NCBI GenBank assembly: GCA_905331475.1
Contig: CAJNYU010003365.1
Coordinates: forward strand, 62,001 to 126,000
DNA: 64,000 nucleotides
Direction: 5' to 3'
DNA from: Rotaria socialis
Lineage: Eukaryota; Rotifera; Eurotatoria; Philodinida; Philodinidae
A model generated the notes under the pieces. It was not told where the DNA came from. It ran no database searches and saw nothing but the letters and a program-made list of their open reading frames with translations. Made by a program: the position numbers and the translations under genes. This document shows positions 11,202-23,814 of this stretch, piece after piece; position 1 is the stretch's first letter, and each line of letters opens with the position of its first letter.

Positions 11202-12362
11202 ATCTCAAATTTTCTTAACAATAATTTTTTTTAACTGTTTTGCTTTTGTCTGGCATTAAAAATGTTTTAAAAAATATATAAATATATATAGTGATGTTAT
11301 TTCATGAAATCTTTGGTAATTTGATTTGTAAATCTGCTAAGATCATAATTCCATGCATGGAACTACGCTCTATTCTCGAAAGCTACTCGATTAGAATTGA
11401 AGCACGAATTCATTCATGATGAAACGATTCTTTTCAGCAATTCAGCTTAATCAATGCTCCACTAGCACAAATTCTGCATTTAAGGATGACTCAATTAAAA
11501 AAATAGTTGATCGAAAATAGATATGAGAAATATATTGAGAGTATTCAATTGATTAGGAAATCTGTTGAAGAAAGTTCTCAATGTCAAAGATTTATTGATT
11601 TAATCAATGATTTTAATTTAAAACACATTATGTACTAGGATTTTCTCTTTAAACTACATGATGACGATGATTAATTTAAATCATAATTAAATATTTGATT
11701 TCACAAATGCCAATTGCTAAAAGAAAATAGCATGTATAAAAACAGAAATGATGTCAAATCTTGATTTTAAATAATCAAAGACAGTTGATGTTTGAGTGTT
11801 CTAAAGTACAGTTATGAATTTCTTTCTACTACGGTTCGACGTTTAATCAGATGTATTTCATCAGTTTCATATTGATACAATTCTTTCTTTAATTAAATTA
11901 ACTTTCTCTTTGTCACACTTCTTCTTGTGTTGCTTTTCTATTTGTATATTCAAGTACAAGCGAAGTGTCCTACCAAGCCAATATAATGGATAATAAGAAA
12001 GGAAATTGTGATTGATGTGATCAGTACTATCTATGAACGACATCTTTTACAGAACGATTTTATGAATGAACAGTTTATTGAATGATGCATGGAACAAATC
12101 TTTCAGTATATCCTATTAAGAACTCTGACTCGAAGGATTCGATAATTTATTTGATTATGAAAACAAATCAATTTTTTAAAAGACTCCTGAATAGCTCGTC
12201 GAACCGCAGTTCGATTAGAAATGATAAAATTTCCAGTAAGTAAAAAATCTAAGCACATATTATTAAACAATAGACAAAAAAGAACAAATCTTCTATAGAA
12301 TTGTGGCAATATATTTCATGTTCTTATTGATTTAATTCGATGTTAGCTATTATTTATTTTAG
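11202..12362. other. Intergenic between F-box gene and F-box pseudogene
   Basis: AT-rich, with no supported gene. It ends in a pyrimidine-rich TTATTTTAG that could be the splice acceptor of the following F-box copy, whose start codon is not visible. Confidence 0.45.
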
Positions 12363-13340
12363 ATAAGTATTAAACTAACTTTAGAACAACTTTCAAACGA
12401 AGGATCTCACGAACTATTTGAATATTTTTATATCTACGGATTATATAAAATATTCTCTCAATTAAATATTCGTATGGAGTCATTATTAGTAAATTTCAAA
12501 TATCTCCAAGTGACTTTGAACACACCGAAAGGTAATAATTATCAATTCAATCAATTCTTTTTATCGAAAACAAAAACACTTATTATTAATCTTACAAAAG
12601 CTTTTTATGATCGAACAAAATCTGAATTATTATTACATATTCGTTGTTTAATACTTGGTCAGTCAATATGTAAACAGTTCAAATCAATTCAACTATCGAA
12701 TTTTCCATATCTTGAACGTTTAAAATCAATAAATTTAAGATTGGTTTATGAAACCGCAAAACTTTATCAATTAATTTTTTCGAATAAATTTCGCTATTTA
12801 TATTCATGTTCATTACCTCGCACTTCTTATGGAATTAATAATCGATGGACTTGTTCTTTGAATCTTCGATCGTTTCAAATAAATATTTTGGATATTCTTG
12901 TCTATATTCAAATTCTTGATGCGTGTCCACAGCTTATTCATTTAAAAATTGAAGTCACTAGAAGAACAAATGAAGAAAAACCTCTAGTAATTAACCCAAA
13001 TAAAAATCATTCCTCACTTCGACGTTTGGGCCTTTGTTGCTCTAATTCAGCAACATGTAATTTTATTGATATAATACTTTCTTTTGTACCTAGTCTTGAA
13101 TAGTTTTTACTCAATGCTAAATATCAACGATCAAGTGATTTATCAATAGATCGACTAGTGTCGAAATTAGAGTATTGTACACCACGATTAAGTTGGATAA
13201 ATATTAATATGCCTCTAGTGAGAAGTTCTTGTTTTAAAGAGCAAATCGATACGAAACACAACTTATTGAGCTCTTGTAAAATTCAGTTTGAAACAAATCA
13301 ATTTACGAAATTAATTATTGTCAGATCATTAACAAAATAA
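12363..13340 (+). pseudogene. F-box/LRR-like gene copy interrupted by one in-frame stop
   Basis: One frame runs from 12363 to the TAA at 13338-13340 (325 codons), interrupted only by TAG at 13101-13103. The start is F-box-like (LEQLSNEGSHELFEYFYIYG, then LYKIFSQLN) and aligns in layout with the intact gene at 10200. LRR-like strands follow (LRRLGLCC, FVPSLE). The stop falls inside a continuous homologous stretch (SLE-stop-FLLNAKY), so it is a nonsense mutation rather than a gene end. There is no ATG ahead of the F-box; a TAG at 12360-12362 overlaps an acceptor-like TTTTAG, so an upstream first exon may exist or have been lost. A sequencing error at one base cannot be excluded. Confidence 0.7.
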
Positions 13341-16338
13341 ATTGTATTGGTAGTTTGCTTTATTTTTAACTTGAAGAAAATTTGATTTGTTTTACCAAGA
13401 TAGGCGAGAGAAATTCAATATGTTAAAAGACTCTCTTATTGTAAAACTTTATTTGTTTTTTTAAATAATCTGTTGAATCAGAGTTGAAGAAAAAGGTTGT
13501 TTTCTGTTTCAAAGTTGAAATAGATGCAAGTTAACCGAATATCAAAAGCTCAAAGAAAAAATTATCTGAATATTTTTTTCTGATTTCAGCGTCAGTTACG
13601 TTCTATTTATAGATTAACATAATTTTATCAATGTCAACCGAATATTTAATATCGACTGATGGGAATATTAAACATTTCGATTGTATTCAGGGTAAATTAT
13701 AATGAACAGTTTACTACGGACAATATTGGATGGCATGAAAGATGAATTTAGTCTTTGATCAATGTCTCAAAGAGAGGAACATAAAAAAAATAAGTAAAAT
13801 GAAATTGCCTTATTTGAAAATATATCAGTGAACATATACATACACATAGGTCTTATATTCTTGCTTGTTCTCGAACAATGATATAAATCATACTACGTAT
13901 ACATGTTCTAAAGATAAGTGCCCTATGAATCAATGAAGTTCGCGTAGACAACACATTGGATACGTAGAAGATCTGATAATCTAGTATTGTTTGTTTATTA
14001 ATTCATTCGGATATATTTGACTTGACAAACTTCAGTGAAAATTAACTAGCATAGATCATGTATGAATACAGCGAAGTTAATAGAGATAAGTTTCATCAGC
14101 TATGATATGGAATTCTTAATTTTATTTCATTCTCTTGTTTCAAAACAATCATACAGCTACAAATTTTCTTATAAATTTCTTTAATTCTATAAATAGACCT
14201 GTGGCAAAGATTTCGATTAATGTTGAAAATACCTTTATTCGCACAGTCTATAGTTCGTATTTATATTCGTTTTGTTCATATATGTATAAAATAAAATAGA
14301 ATAAACGTTTGATATTGAATAGCGAAAACATAGATTAATTTAAAGACAGAAATCATTTTTGTTTTTGTTTATATGTTCCTTAGCATAAAAGTTAGAGCAA
14401 AAAAGTATCAACACATTGCAAAAGTCATAATTTTTATGAAATCCAATAAAATGATGCTTTTAATATGAGCTGGTAACGAAACAATCACGTCCATTTTTCG
14501 TTCTGTTAAATACATATTGACATTATTAGAAAAATACAAAGTTATTTTTTCTTTCTGATTTTCTCACAGAAAATTATAACTGTTATTCAAAAAATATTCA
14601 AAATTTTATTTCTACATGAGCAATCAACTTGCATTAAGGGGGAATCCCCCTTCCCCCTCTTAAAATTTATTTCCCACTTAGACCGATCCATTTAGGCTGA
14701 AACTTTCGGGGATAAGTGACCAGCGTGAGAAACTCTTCTAGTAAAAATTTTAGCCTGATATGTTGAGCTACAATCGAGTTCCAGTTTATTGATGAGTCAT
14801 ATATATATATATAGCTTCAGCAGAATTCCTAAGACTTTGTCATTGAAAAAGCTACAGAGCTCATGGTGGTTTCAAATTAAAGCCAACAACTATATGCAAC
14901 TTTTGTCCGAACAGAATTTTGAAATTTCTTTCCATTCATTTTCTATGAGCATTTCAATAGATATGGGGTCAAAATAAGTCCAAAAACGTCCATCCTACGA
15001 CATTAGATTTTATTTTTCTCAACCCCAGAATAAAATATAAAAAATTTGGTCAGACAAAAATTTACTCGCACTTAGAGTTATAAAGCAAAAAAAATGATTA
15101 TACTTTAAACCCTGAAGGAGAAGTTTCTCTTTTTGTGATCAAAATTCATCTTGTGAGAAAAACGATAAGGAAGCTAAAAAATTGCTTTTTTTTTATCGAA
15201 ATTCAATAAAAATATGCCGAAAATGGATTATTTCACAAATATAACTAGACGAGTTGTCCTTAGGGCATTTATTGAATGAAGTCAGCGAGCGCATTCATAG
15301 TGTTTGTATACTGTTATTTTCGGAGAGAGGGGATGGCGAATTCCTGGCCCCTCAATTTTTCGATTCCATTGTCTGATTTGATAGAGTACATTTTTTACCT
15401 ATATTCTTCAATTTTGACATTGTTTCAATATACCTGACCCGAGTTATAGTCCTCTCAAGACTTAGTTTTTGGCTAAAACTTTGCCCCTGGGTGTATCTAG
15501 TTCTGGACTGATTTCTGGCATAAAGTAAAAGTTAAACAAACGTTTGTATACATGAATCGATAGAGAATTCTTCCCTCTATCTAACACATTCTCAACGAGA
15601 CTGAAACAAGAACATTTTCATATCATTTGATATTGAATACGTAACTGCAGCCTGCTTATTTTTACACTTCAATAGATTTCTGTCGTGTTTTCATAATTAT
15701 AATTATGCTTTTAAATAGTTTCCTACATATAATTGGATAGAGCATTTCAAAATCTACAAAGTGATGTAAAAATCTTCAAGGAAAAAATATATCTAGTGTT
15801 GTTTTTTAAGGATCCAGTGTGTTGATATGTGAAATTCTATACAAAATCTTCGACAATTACTTAATTTCACTATCAATAACTGTTTTTTATGCAAGATAAA
15901 AATAATATTTGAAATCAGCATAAAAAACCAACTTAGTGAGTATGGATTTCACGAAAATAAAATTTGGAAAAAAATTCACTTGTTCTACCCCACTCCTGAT
16001 AATTATGATTACTGGGGGAGAACAGGTGAATTTTTTCAAAAATATGCATATATATTCTCAAAGAGAGAACTTTGGAGCATCTTTCTACGACAACAACTCA
16101 ATTAGGATCTTTTTCAAAAAAAAAGAGCTTTTAAAGGGGGGGGGGGGGCAGCAACGTCACTGATCTTGTCTTGATGTTTGTTATATTATGTATGTTTTTT
16201 TCTCCTCTGTATTGTTCTCTCTTGTTACTTATTTGTCGCGCTTATTATTTTCAATATCGGCACGTTTCGTTTTTCGCCCTTGGACTCAAGAAAATGATAT
16301 GATAATTATTCTTCTCTTTTTTCTTCAAGCGTCTGCAA
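13341..16338. other. Gene-free, repeat-rich region
   Basis: No coding gene supported. It holds a short C/G-rich patch (14637-14661), a TA run (14796-14811), a strong hairpin (15969-16036) and a run of 13 G (16136-16148). The local mix of G/C homopolymers in otherwise AT-rich DNA suggests degraded mobile-element material from about 14.6 to 16.2 kb, but no complete element ends were found. Confidence 0.5.
15969..16036. repeat. Strong inverted repeat (24-bp arms, 20-bp loop)
   Basis: The left arm at 15969-15992 (...TTCACTTGTTCTACCCCA) pairs with the right arm at 16013-16036 (TGGGGGAGAACAGGTGAA...) with two mismatches. The loop is 20 bp. Confidence 0.8.
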
Positions 16339-17793
16339 CAGGGCTCCTAATGGGATGGGATGGGATGGGACGAAATTTTCGTCCCGTGGGATAATGCAAG
16401 TCGTCCCATCCCATCCCATGGGATTTAGCAAAAAATAATTTTCATCCCATCCCATCGGCTCCCATGGGATTCGTTATTTTACGAAAAATCTTACTAAAAA
16501 TCAAGGCTTATTTTTTTTGTAACTGAAAATTCGAAGTTTTCCAGCATTCTGATTTGAATATTGGAATTAGGGATGCACCAATTCCTAGTACATTGCAAGA
16601 AAGATGACATTTTTGCCTGATGTAGAGTGGAGCGGTCCTCTGATTCCATTTATCAGCCAAGACCATTTTTTTGCTCTATGTAAAACGATAGCTGAGATTT
16701 ATGAAAGATTAAAAAAAGTTTTCGAATTTGACTCAGAATTTGAATTTTCAAGTCGTTTTCGGTCAAATCCAATTCAGTTTCAGACTTGCAGTTTGCATTA
16801 CACAAAGTCTAAGAATAGATTTGAAAAGAACGTTCAAAACTGAACAGAAAAAAAATAAGTAAAAAGGCTTAATCCATAACTTCCAATGCTGAGAACATGT
16901 AAACATTGGATAAAAAATTCAAGAAATTGACGGGATTGGATCTTTTCCCTACTTAAAAATGACGTGCCCGGTAGTAAGAATTATCGATTGAACATCTCTT
17001 TCTTCATATTTTTCTGTTCAGTTTTGAACTCTTTTTCAAATCTATTCTTAGAATTCGTGTAATGCAAATTGAAAGTTTGAAACTAGGCTGGATTTGGCAG
17101 AATTTGGCGGTAAACGACTTGAAAATTGGAATTGGTAGTCAAATTCAAAAACGCTTTTTCATCTTTAATAAATTTGGATCATAGTTTTTCATAGATCGAA
17201 AAAGATGATCTTGGCTGATATATGGAACGGAATCAGAGGACGACTGCCTCCTACATTAGGCAAAAATTTTATCTATCGTACCATGTACTAGAAATTGGTG
17301 CATTCCTGGTTGGAATATCATTATCAATACCTTTTAATTCTGCTTGTGATGTTGTAAACGAAATTTGACTTTCTCAACTGAATATTCCTGTTTATCCGAA
17401 ACTAAGGATGATAATGAGGAAGAAATAATTATAGAAGGTGATATTGAACAATTTATAAAACAAAAGATGATGATATTTTATTAAAACATTCAAACAAAAA
17501 GAACATTTATGTTTATTTCTGTTTTCTATGTTTTATCGTATTCTTTATTCAATTGTTCGAATAGAGCTCGGAGTTGGGTTAATGGCCAGTACAGAAAAAG
17601 AATGATAATATTCACACTTTTCACCTATTGTCAAGTGTGACATTAAGGAATAGTAATTTTTCTTTAAAAAAATAATCACATTTCCCATGGGATTAGGAAC
17701 TCATCCCATCCCATCCCATGGGATATCTCAAGAAAACAAGTTGTCCCATGGGATGGGATGGGATGGGATTATCCCATCCCATTAGGAGCCCTG
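16339..17793. mobile_element. hAT-like element with GGGAT subterminal arrays, interrupted by a nested element
   Basis: The left end CAGGGCTCCTAATGGGATGG is matched by its exact inverted copy at the right end (CCATCCCATTAGGAGCCCTG, ending at 17793); identity runs 23 bp. Tandem GGGAT/ATCCC words lie inside both ends, including 16391-16470 and 17684-17785. The plan (CAG-GCTCC ends plus G-rich subterminal arrays) parallels the element at 1190-2182. The flanks (gtctgcaa and ttatggta) do not match, so no target duplication is visible. About half its length is the nested element at 16568-17308. A short coding-like remnant (ETKDDNEEEIIIEGDIEQF) near 17398-17455 is of unknown origin. Confidence 0.7.
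16568..17308. mobile_element. hAT-type foldback MITE nested in the larger element
   Basis: The ends are TAGGGATGCACCAATT and its near-inverted copy AATTGGTGCATTCCTG. The flanking octamers attggaat (16560-16567) and gttggaat (17309-17316) match at 7 of 8, as expected for hAT insertion. Unusually long inverted arms of roughly 290 bp (about 16568-16855 and 17015-17308) are diverged but clearly related, for example GTTTTCGAATTTGACT opposite a matching stretch near 17130-17155. No transposase is present; the 79-codon ORF at 16604 is merely one arm read through. Confidence 0.75.
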
Positions 17794-19859
17794 TTATGGT
17801 AGCTATCATTGCTGATCAAAGTATCGAATGTTATTCGCTTGTGAAATGTGACGCTAATTAGGGACACAAAGATACTCGTTTTTTCAACGCGAATTCAAAC
17901 AATTTTGCAATAAAACTGATTTACTTTTTCTTGAATGAATCTTTGATTCTATATTAATATTAGTTGTAATTTGGAAAATTTACAAAGCATTCTTTTTTCC
18001 CTAATAAAAAAAACAATCAAACGATGCAACAAATATTCATTTTTATGAAATAATTATCTCTACTTTTTTATATTTAATTCATTTTCTCCTGACTATATGC
18101 TGTTATAATAGAAAAGCAGAACTATTTATCATAACTAAAGATTCATGATATTTACGATAATATTTAAATATGATATAGAATATTTTTGACACCTATACAC
18201 CAAAAATCAAAAGCATATTTTTGTTATAATTTATTCATTGTTTGTACTTTACTATCGTGTACTTCTGACAATTATGTCGCCTAGTTGGTATTTTCGTCCT
18301 TTTGTTTCCTTGTCTATTCGTAATGACTTCAAAATTGAAGTACATACTTGAAAATATGAAATATGACAAGCAATGAATAAGCATACATCAACCGATGCGC
18401 AAGATCTATATTTGTGTCCGAAAAAGCAGTAATATACGTGTTGAACTCTTGTTTCAAATGTATCGTATAATAAAGTACGAATCATATTGCCATTGATAAT
18501 TGTTGCGTGTGTATGTTGTTTTGGTTATATATCCCTCTCTTCAATTCAAGTATTAACATACAATAATTGTGATATAAAATATTCAAGATTTATTTTTTCT
18601 TCGGTGATTCAACTAAATGAAGATTTAATATAGATTGATAGATTATTGAACAGAAAGATTACTGATAAACATCCATAATGCAATGTAAGAAAGTTGATCA
18701 AACAGTTTCGATAATGTGCATATTACATATCCTTGCGTTCAATCTTTATTTTAAGCGATGAATACGATTCTATAATGAATTTCATATACTATGTTGATCA
18801 ATTGTGAATGAATAGAACAACTAATAAACGAAAATTCCCTAATGAATGCTCTGCATTAAATTCCATGATTTATTAATTAGAATTATTTTATCATATATAT
18901 AAAATAATTTCATTTTTTATGTTTATTTCTATTTTCTATAATCAGCTTTTATTAAGATAAAATAGTGTATGAGAAACGTCTATTCTCTTTTTTTGACATA
19001 CGTATGTCTCCTCCATGATTGGATTTATGACATAAAAGCGGAAAAGGACCAACACGAGTAATCATTTATTTTATATGTGCATTCCCAGAAGAATGCAACC
19101 AAAATGGACTTTTCCTTTTCTTTTCAATGCAGGAGAAGAAAAAAATTAGTTTGTCTTTGTATTATGATGTCAAATGTCAATCGTATGTGTATAAACTCAA
19201 GGGAATTTTCTCTCTTGACTTAGTTTGATTCTGATAAAATACAAAGGAACAATCGTTGTTGAAGGAGAAGAAACAGAAAAAAAAATTGTCAAAATTACAT
19301 CTCACTAAAGATCGACTGTCCTGTTCAATGCAGCAGCAGCAGCAACAACAACAACAATACTAATACTACTACTACTAATAATAATAATAATATCATCACC
19401 GAATTCGATTCCTATTGCAAGAAAAATAGATGAACGAGAACAGAGAAAAGAATATATCATATTTCATATAAGTAAGTGACGAGCAATGACTATTGTGATG
19501 TAACCTATCGGACAGAAGCAGCATGAAGCGTCGCTTGCCTTAATTACTCTATTTTACCTCCGATCACGCAATATTTACCTCTCTTACTTTTTCGTTTGCT
19601 CGTTAAACGGACGGTTTATTCGTTTCATAAGCTAACTATTTCGATCACTCTTCTTCTTAACTCTCACCATCACGCCAATAAAACGTGTGAATTAATCTAT
19701 GATCGTCGTCTTATTCTGTTTACTTGATCATCAATTCCAGGTAGAATAACATTTTTATCTTCATTTTGTCATTAGATATTTTCGTCTACATATAATTATT
19801 TTTGTTTTATAGTATAACTTATGTAGCAGATATCAAACAAAAATACTACCAATAAAAGA
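17794..19859. other. Upstream region of the PDZ gene, with triplet repeat
   Basis: No coding gene supported. At 19331-19392 a triplet tract passes from CAG through CAA to CTA/ATA units. It probably lies in the 5' flank or 5' UTR of the PDZ gene. A pyrimidine-AG just before the start (19803-19812) could be the acceptor of a 5' UTR intron. Confidence 0.5.
19331..19392. repeat. Compound trinucleotide microsatellite (CAG/CAA/CTA/ATA)
   Basis: Roughly five CAG units grade into CAA units, then CTA and ATA units, over 62 bp. It is not in a supported coding frame. Confidence 0.85.
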
Positions 19860-22800
19860 ATGGCTTGGTGGTGGTATTATCTAGTACCTGCAATAGTCGA
19901 TTTAGTTCGAGCACAAAATGCATTCCCTGGTGGAGGTTTTTTAGCAGATCCTTTTCTTGAACTTACTGCAGGAGTAACATCTCCTCCTAATGAAAAATCT
20001 TCTAGATCCGATTCATTATGTGTTTCCAATGGTGCTTTGGCTGGTTCAATTATTGGTACTTTAATATTATCTGCTTTTATTGGTTTTCTTGCATGGATAA
20101 TCTATTTAAGACAGAGATTACAAGGTTTGTTAGTTTTTTTGACTGATCTTTCATACTTATATATTGAAAGACGAATAGTTCTATTGTGTTTTATATTTTA
20201 ATTTTGCTTGAAATTTTTTTTCTTTATTTCTATTCATTTAATAGAATTTCAATCATACAAAAATCAAGAAGTAGTAGCATCATCAGAAAATCATCGTAGT
20301 ATTCCATCGATTTCTAAACGTCAGCAAAACAAACAATATACAGGTGAGGATATATTCAACAGAAAATTTTATTATTATAAAACGTTTCGATCTATAAAAT
20401 AATAGATACACTAGATCTTACCGGCAATCAATCACCAATCGATGGTGCAGAGTATAAAGTAAGAATTTCACAATATCTTATTTAGTATTGGCCGCTAGCT
20501 ATTTGAGATCTATTAGAATGTCGCACAATAATTGTCATCGAACAGAAATAGATTTTTTTTTGGAATCTTGAATAAAGAAAAAAGTCTTCCTGTTTTTATT
20601 TTTCGTGTTCGACTATTCGATCTAATTTCGTATAGTTCGGCACATTTCCATTTCGTCAATCACAAACACCAAGCGTTCTTGGTCAATATAATCCTTCCGA
20701 TTGGATACATCGCGTTCCATCATCATTTCGTTCCGAGACGATGAATAAAGTAAACTAGTAGTCTTCTTAATATCTTATTCATTGTTTTATTTTGTATGAT
20801 AATAAAAATAGGATGCACAAATGATTGATGTTGAATTATTAAATCCAACGTTTTGTGGTCTTAATTTCAGTATAACAGGCAATATGCGTGCTGGAATATT
20901 CATCAAAGATATACTTGATAAAGAATCTGCCGAAGGAGAAATTAAATTAAATTCTTCAGATCAATTACGGACAGGTTATTATTCATTCCTTATTGTTTTC
21001 GTGATGATTTATTGATTCTTTTCTCATAGGCGATCGTATTATGGCATTAACTGTATGCTTTGAATCCATAGTTTATGAAGACGCATTGACCATTCTTAGT
21101 TATGCATCACCTTATCCCGTATTTATTATCTTCTATTTAATAAAAGTTAAATATTTTTATCATCATACTAGGTTATTCTTCGTGTGCAACGTCCTTTCAA
21201 TTCAACCAAAATAAATGTTTTAACAGAAAAACAGCTAACAACAATAAATTCAACAACTAAAGTCAAATGGCGAGATGATTTTGATCACTATGATAATGAC
21301 AGTAAATTTTACTTTTGTTAAAATATCTTATGAAATATTAATCGAAAAATTGAAAAACAGACATCCCTTGAGAAGAACATTTTAAATATTAATTTTCTTT
21401 TTTTAGCACCACACAATCGTTCAATCGTTCATCAAGATGTATCAACAACTATTATGACAGATACAAAATCTTTTCCTACAAAAACTCATCCTCAATCATC
21501 AACGAAAAGAGTTCGTTTACAACCAAATAATAACAAATCATCATCGACAACTAAAGGTAATAAATCTAAAAAGGTATCTAACACTGTCGGAGCTGCAACA
21601 AAATGTTCGGATATTGGCATAAAAAAACATCAACATAAAACATCGAATACATTGATATTAACATCAACAGGCTTGACAGCAAAGTCAATAGATAAAATTT
21701 CGACGCTACCAACAAATAAAACGACAATGAAATCTGTTACTGATACCGTTATGTCTTATCTTCATTATCGAGGTGCTAATTCAGGACTTGTAACAGGTAG
21801 ACAAACCAACAAGGGGAAAATAAAGCGATGCATGCATTCACATCTATTGCATGAATCAATGATTAACAGAAATTATAATTATTAATATTATTATAAACTA
21901 TATTTTTTTCTTCTTTGCTTTAGATGTGACCAACATCTCTGAAGCAGCACTGATGGTATGTTTTGTTTGTGCCGAAAAGAATATTTATAGTACTGAAATT
22001 AGAAAAAAAGTATACAACAGCCAATTTTAAGTCTACAGTGTTGTTAGGACATAATAGGTTCGATCAAACTTAGAATACATACTTTAAGAAATAGAAAACT
22101 AAGTGGAAGGTTGAAAAATGTTTTTTGTTTTTTCAAAGAAATCTGAGATTATTGTCGATTATTATGTGAAACAAAAATTGAGACGACCATAAACGAATGA
22201 CGAATAGGTAAATAAATAGCATACTATCAAATATCATGTAGAATTAAAGACCCTCTTCATTCTCATTTCAAATGATGACAATATTCAAGAGCATAATTTG
22301 GATCTACCAACAGAGATCAGAAGTACGCCTTTTTCAATATTGCTTTAGTGGAACGAGGGTATCAGGCAGAAAATCGATTATGATGTGTCGCTAAATAAAT
22401 CTGTAAAGTATTATTAGTATGCACTTATTAAGAAAGAATTCAAACTAATTTTTTTGTACAAACGCACATTCCTATTCACTTTCTCGCATGCATACCGATA
22501 TGACTGTATTTTTCAAGTATTTAGAAATCAATATAAATTATTTATAAATTTCATAATAGAATAGATATATGCTGTTTTCTTTCTTCTGCATAGCCATACT
22601 ATGATTCTCCTTATGATTATTATGGCCCACCCGTGCCTCACGCAAATTTGAATAGAAATAATAATAATTCTCTATCAACTGAATCATTAACTCCTGTTAC
22701 ATCAATTTATACACTACAATTGTCATCAATAAAACCCAATAATTCAGTTCAAAGAGCTATTATTCCACGTCGATGTCAGCGCCGTGTTTCTTCATCTGCT

Positions 22801-22875
22801 GCCATTCTACCTATGACTATTAAACAAACCGATGGTAAAAATATTATAATCAAGAATATTGACACATTTGTATAA
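19860..22875 (+). CDS. Single-pass membrane protein with cytoplasmic periaxin/AHNAK-like PDZ domain
   Basis: Nine exons: 19860-20124, 20245-20343, 20406-20458, 20812-20974, 21030-21118, 21172-21301, 21407-21796, 21924-21955 and 22594-22875. All have GT-AG borders and matching phases, giving 500 residues. A signal peptide (about 1-18) precedes a short ectodomain and a membrane helix at about 59-83 (ALAGSIIGTLILSAFIGFLA). A PDZ domain at about 145-230 begins NPTFCGLNFSITG and contains AGIFIKDIL, then GDRIMALTVCFESIVYEDAL and SYASPYPVILRVQRP. The GDR...VYEDAL..L..A.PY.V order is that of periaxin and AHNAK PDZ domains, which drive dimerisation and cortical scaffolding. The C-terminal 250 residues are basic, Ser/Thr/Asn-rich and probably disordered, with a Tyr-rich patch (PYYDSPYDYYGPP). 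A junctional or cortical scaffold is a reasonable inference; partners are unknown. Confidence 0.82.
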
Positions 22876-23814
22876 TTATTTTCTTTTTGCTTCTTGTTGT
22901 TCTGACAAGGGAAGAATTTATCAAAATAATTTAATTATAATTGAAAAATATACATAGTTTCTTTATTGCAAATTTAAAAAAAATTTAGAAATGAACTCGT
23001 TTTTAAAACTGTTTGAAATATTCAAGATTACAAATTCAACAATCAACTTCTTCACATAATAAACTTCTCAATGTCTAAACTTGTTATAGTTCCTTTTTCA
23101 AAGAAAAGCAATATAAATTACATTGGCACGGCAGCCACTAAAATAAATATTTTTGAAAAAAATACCTCTGATATACGCATTTTCTATTAACATATTTGAA
23201 GAGTTGTTTCCTTAAAGAAATGATGCATTATGTCTTCATCAAACATAAAAATATAAATAATTCGTTGATAAGCACGAACTTTACTAGTAACTAGAAAAGT
23301 CATATATTGGACTACAAATTGTAATCTTAGTTTTCAAAACAAGATGTATATATAATGATTAAGAGTTATTGATCAGATACTGGAACCGAATCGGATTTGT
23401 ATCGAAATTTTTCTTTCATTGCTCTCTCTGTTGTCACGAAGAGAAAAATTTTGTTTATAGACTTTATTCACTTTGGTATTCATTCTGTATGAAATATTAA
23501 GTTTGATAAAACCAAATCCCATTAGACAGATTCCTATTTTCATAGTCTTCTAAAACAAATCAAATATTATTTGAATATGTAAGATCTTATTGAAGCCTCT
23601 GTCAAGAGCAATATTTTATGAATATAAATACAATGAACAACTACAGACAAAATTTAATAAAATTAAAATGAATCGATTCCCTGTTTTAATTTTAATTTTG
23701 GGTTATTTGGAAAACAGAAGGTTGTTGGAATCCTCGTATCGTAGATTCCACTGGTACTATTTGGTCTCTATGAAGTATAAATTGTCTAAGAATTTGCTTG
23801 ATTTGTGGATTATA
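22876..23814. other. Intergenic between PDZ gene and receptor pseudogene
   Basis: AT-rich 3' flank, with AATAAA-like words near 23058. No gene or repeat supported. Confidence 0.5.

Noticed and set aside
16604..16843. 79-codon ORF as a gene
   Set aside because: It lies wholly within one inverted arm of the nested MITE, and the other arm carries the diverged complement.
16331..17801. 8-bp target duplication around the outer hAT-like element
   Set aside because: gtctgcaa and ttatggta do not match; only the inverted ends support the call.
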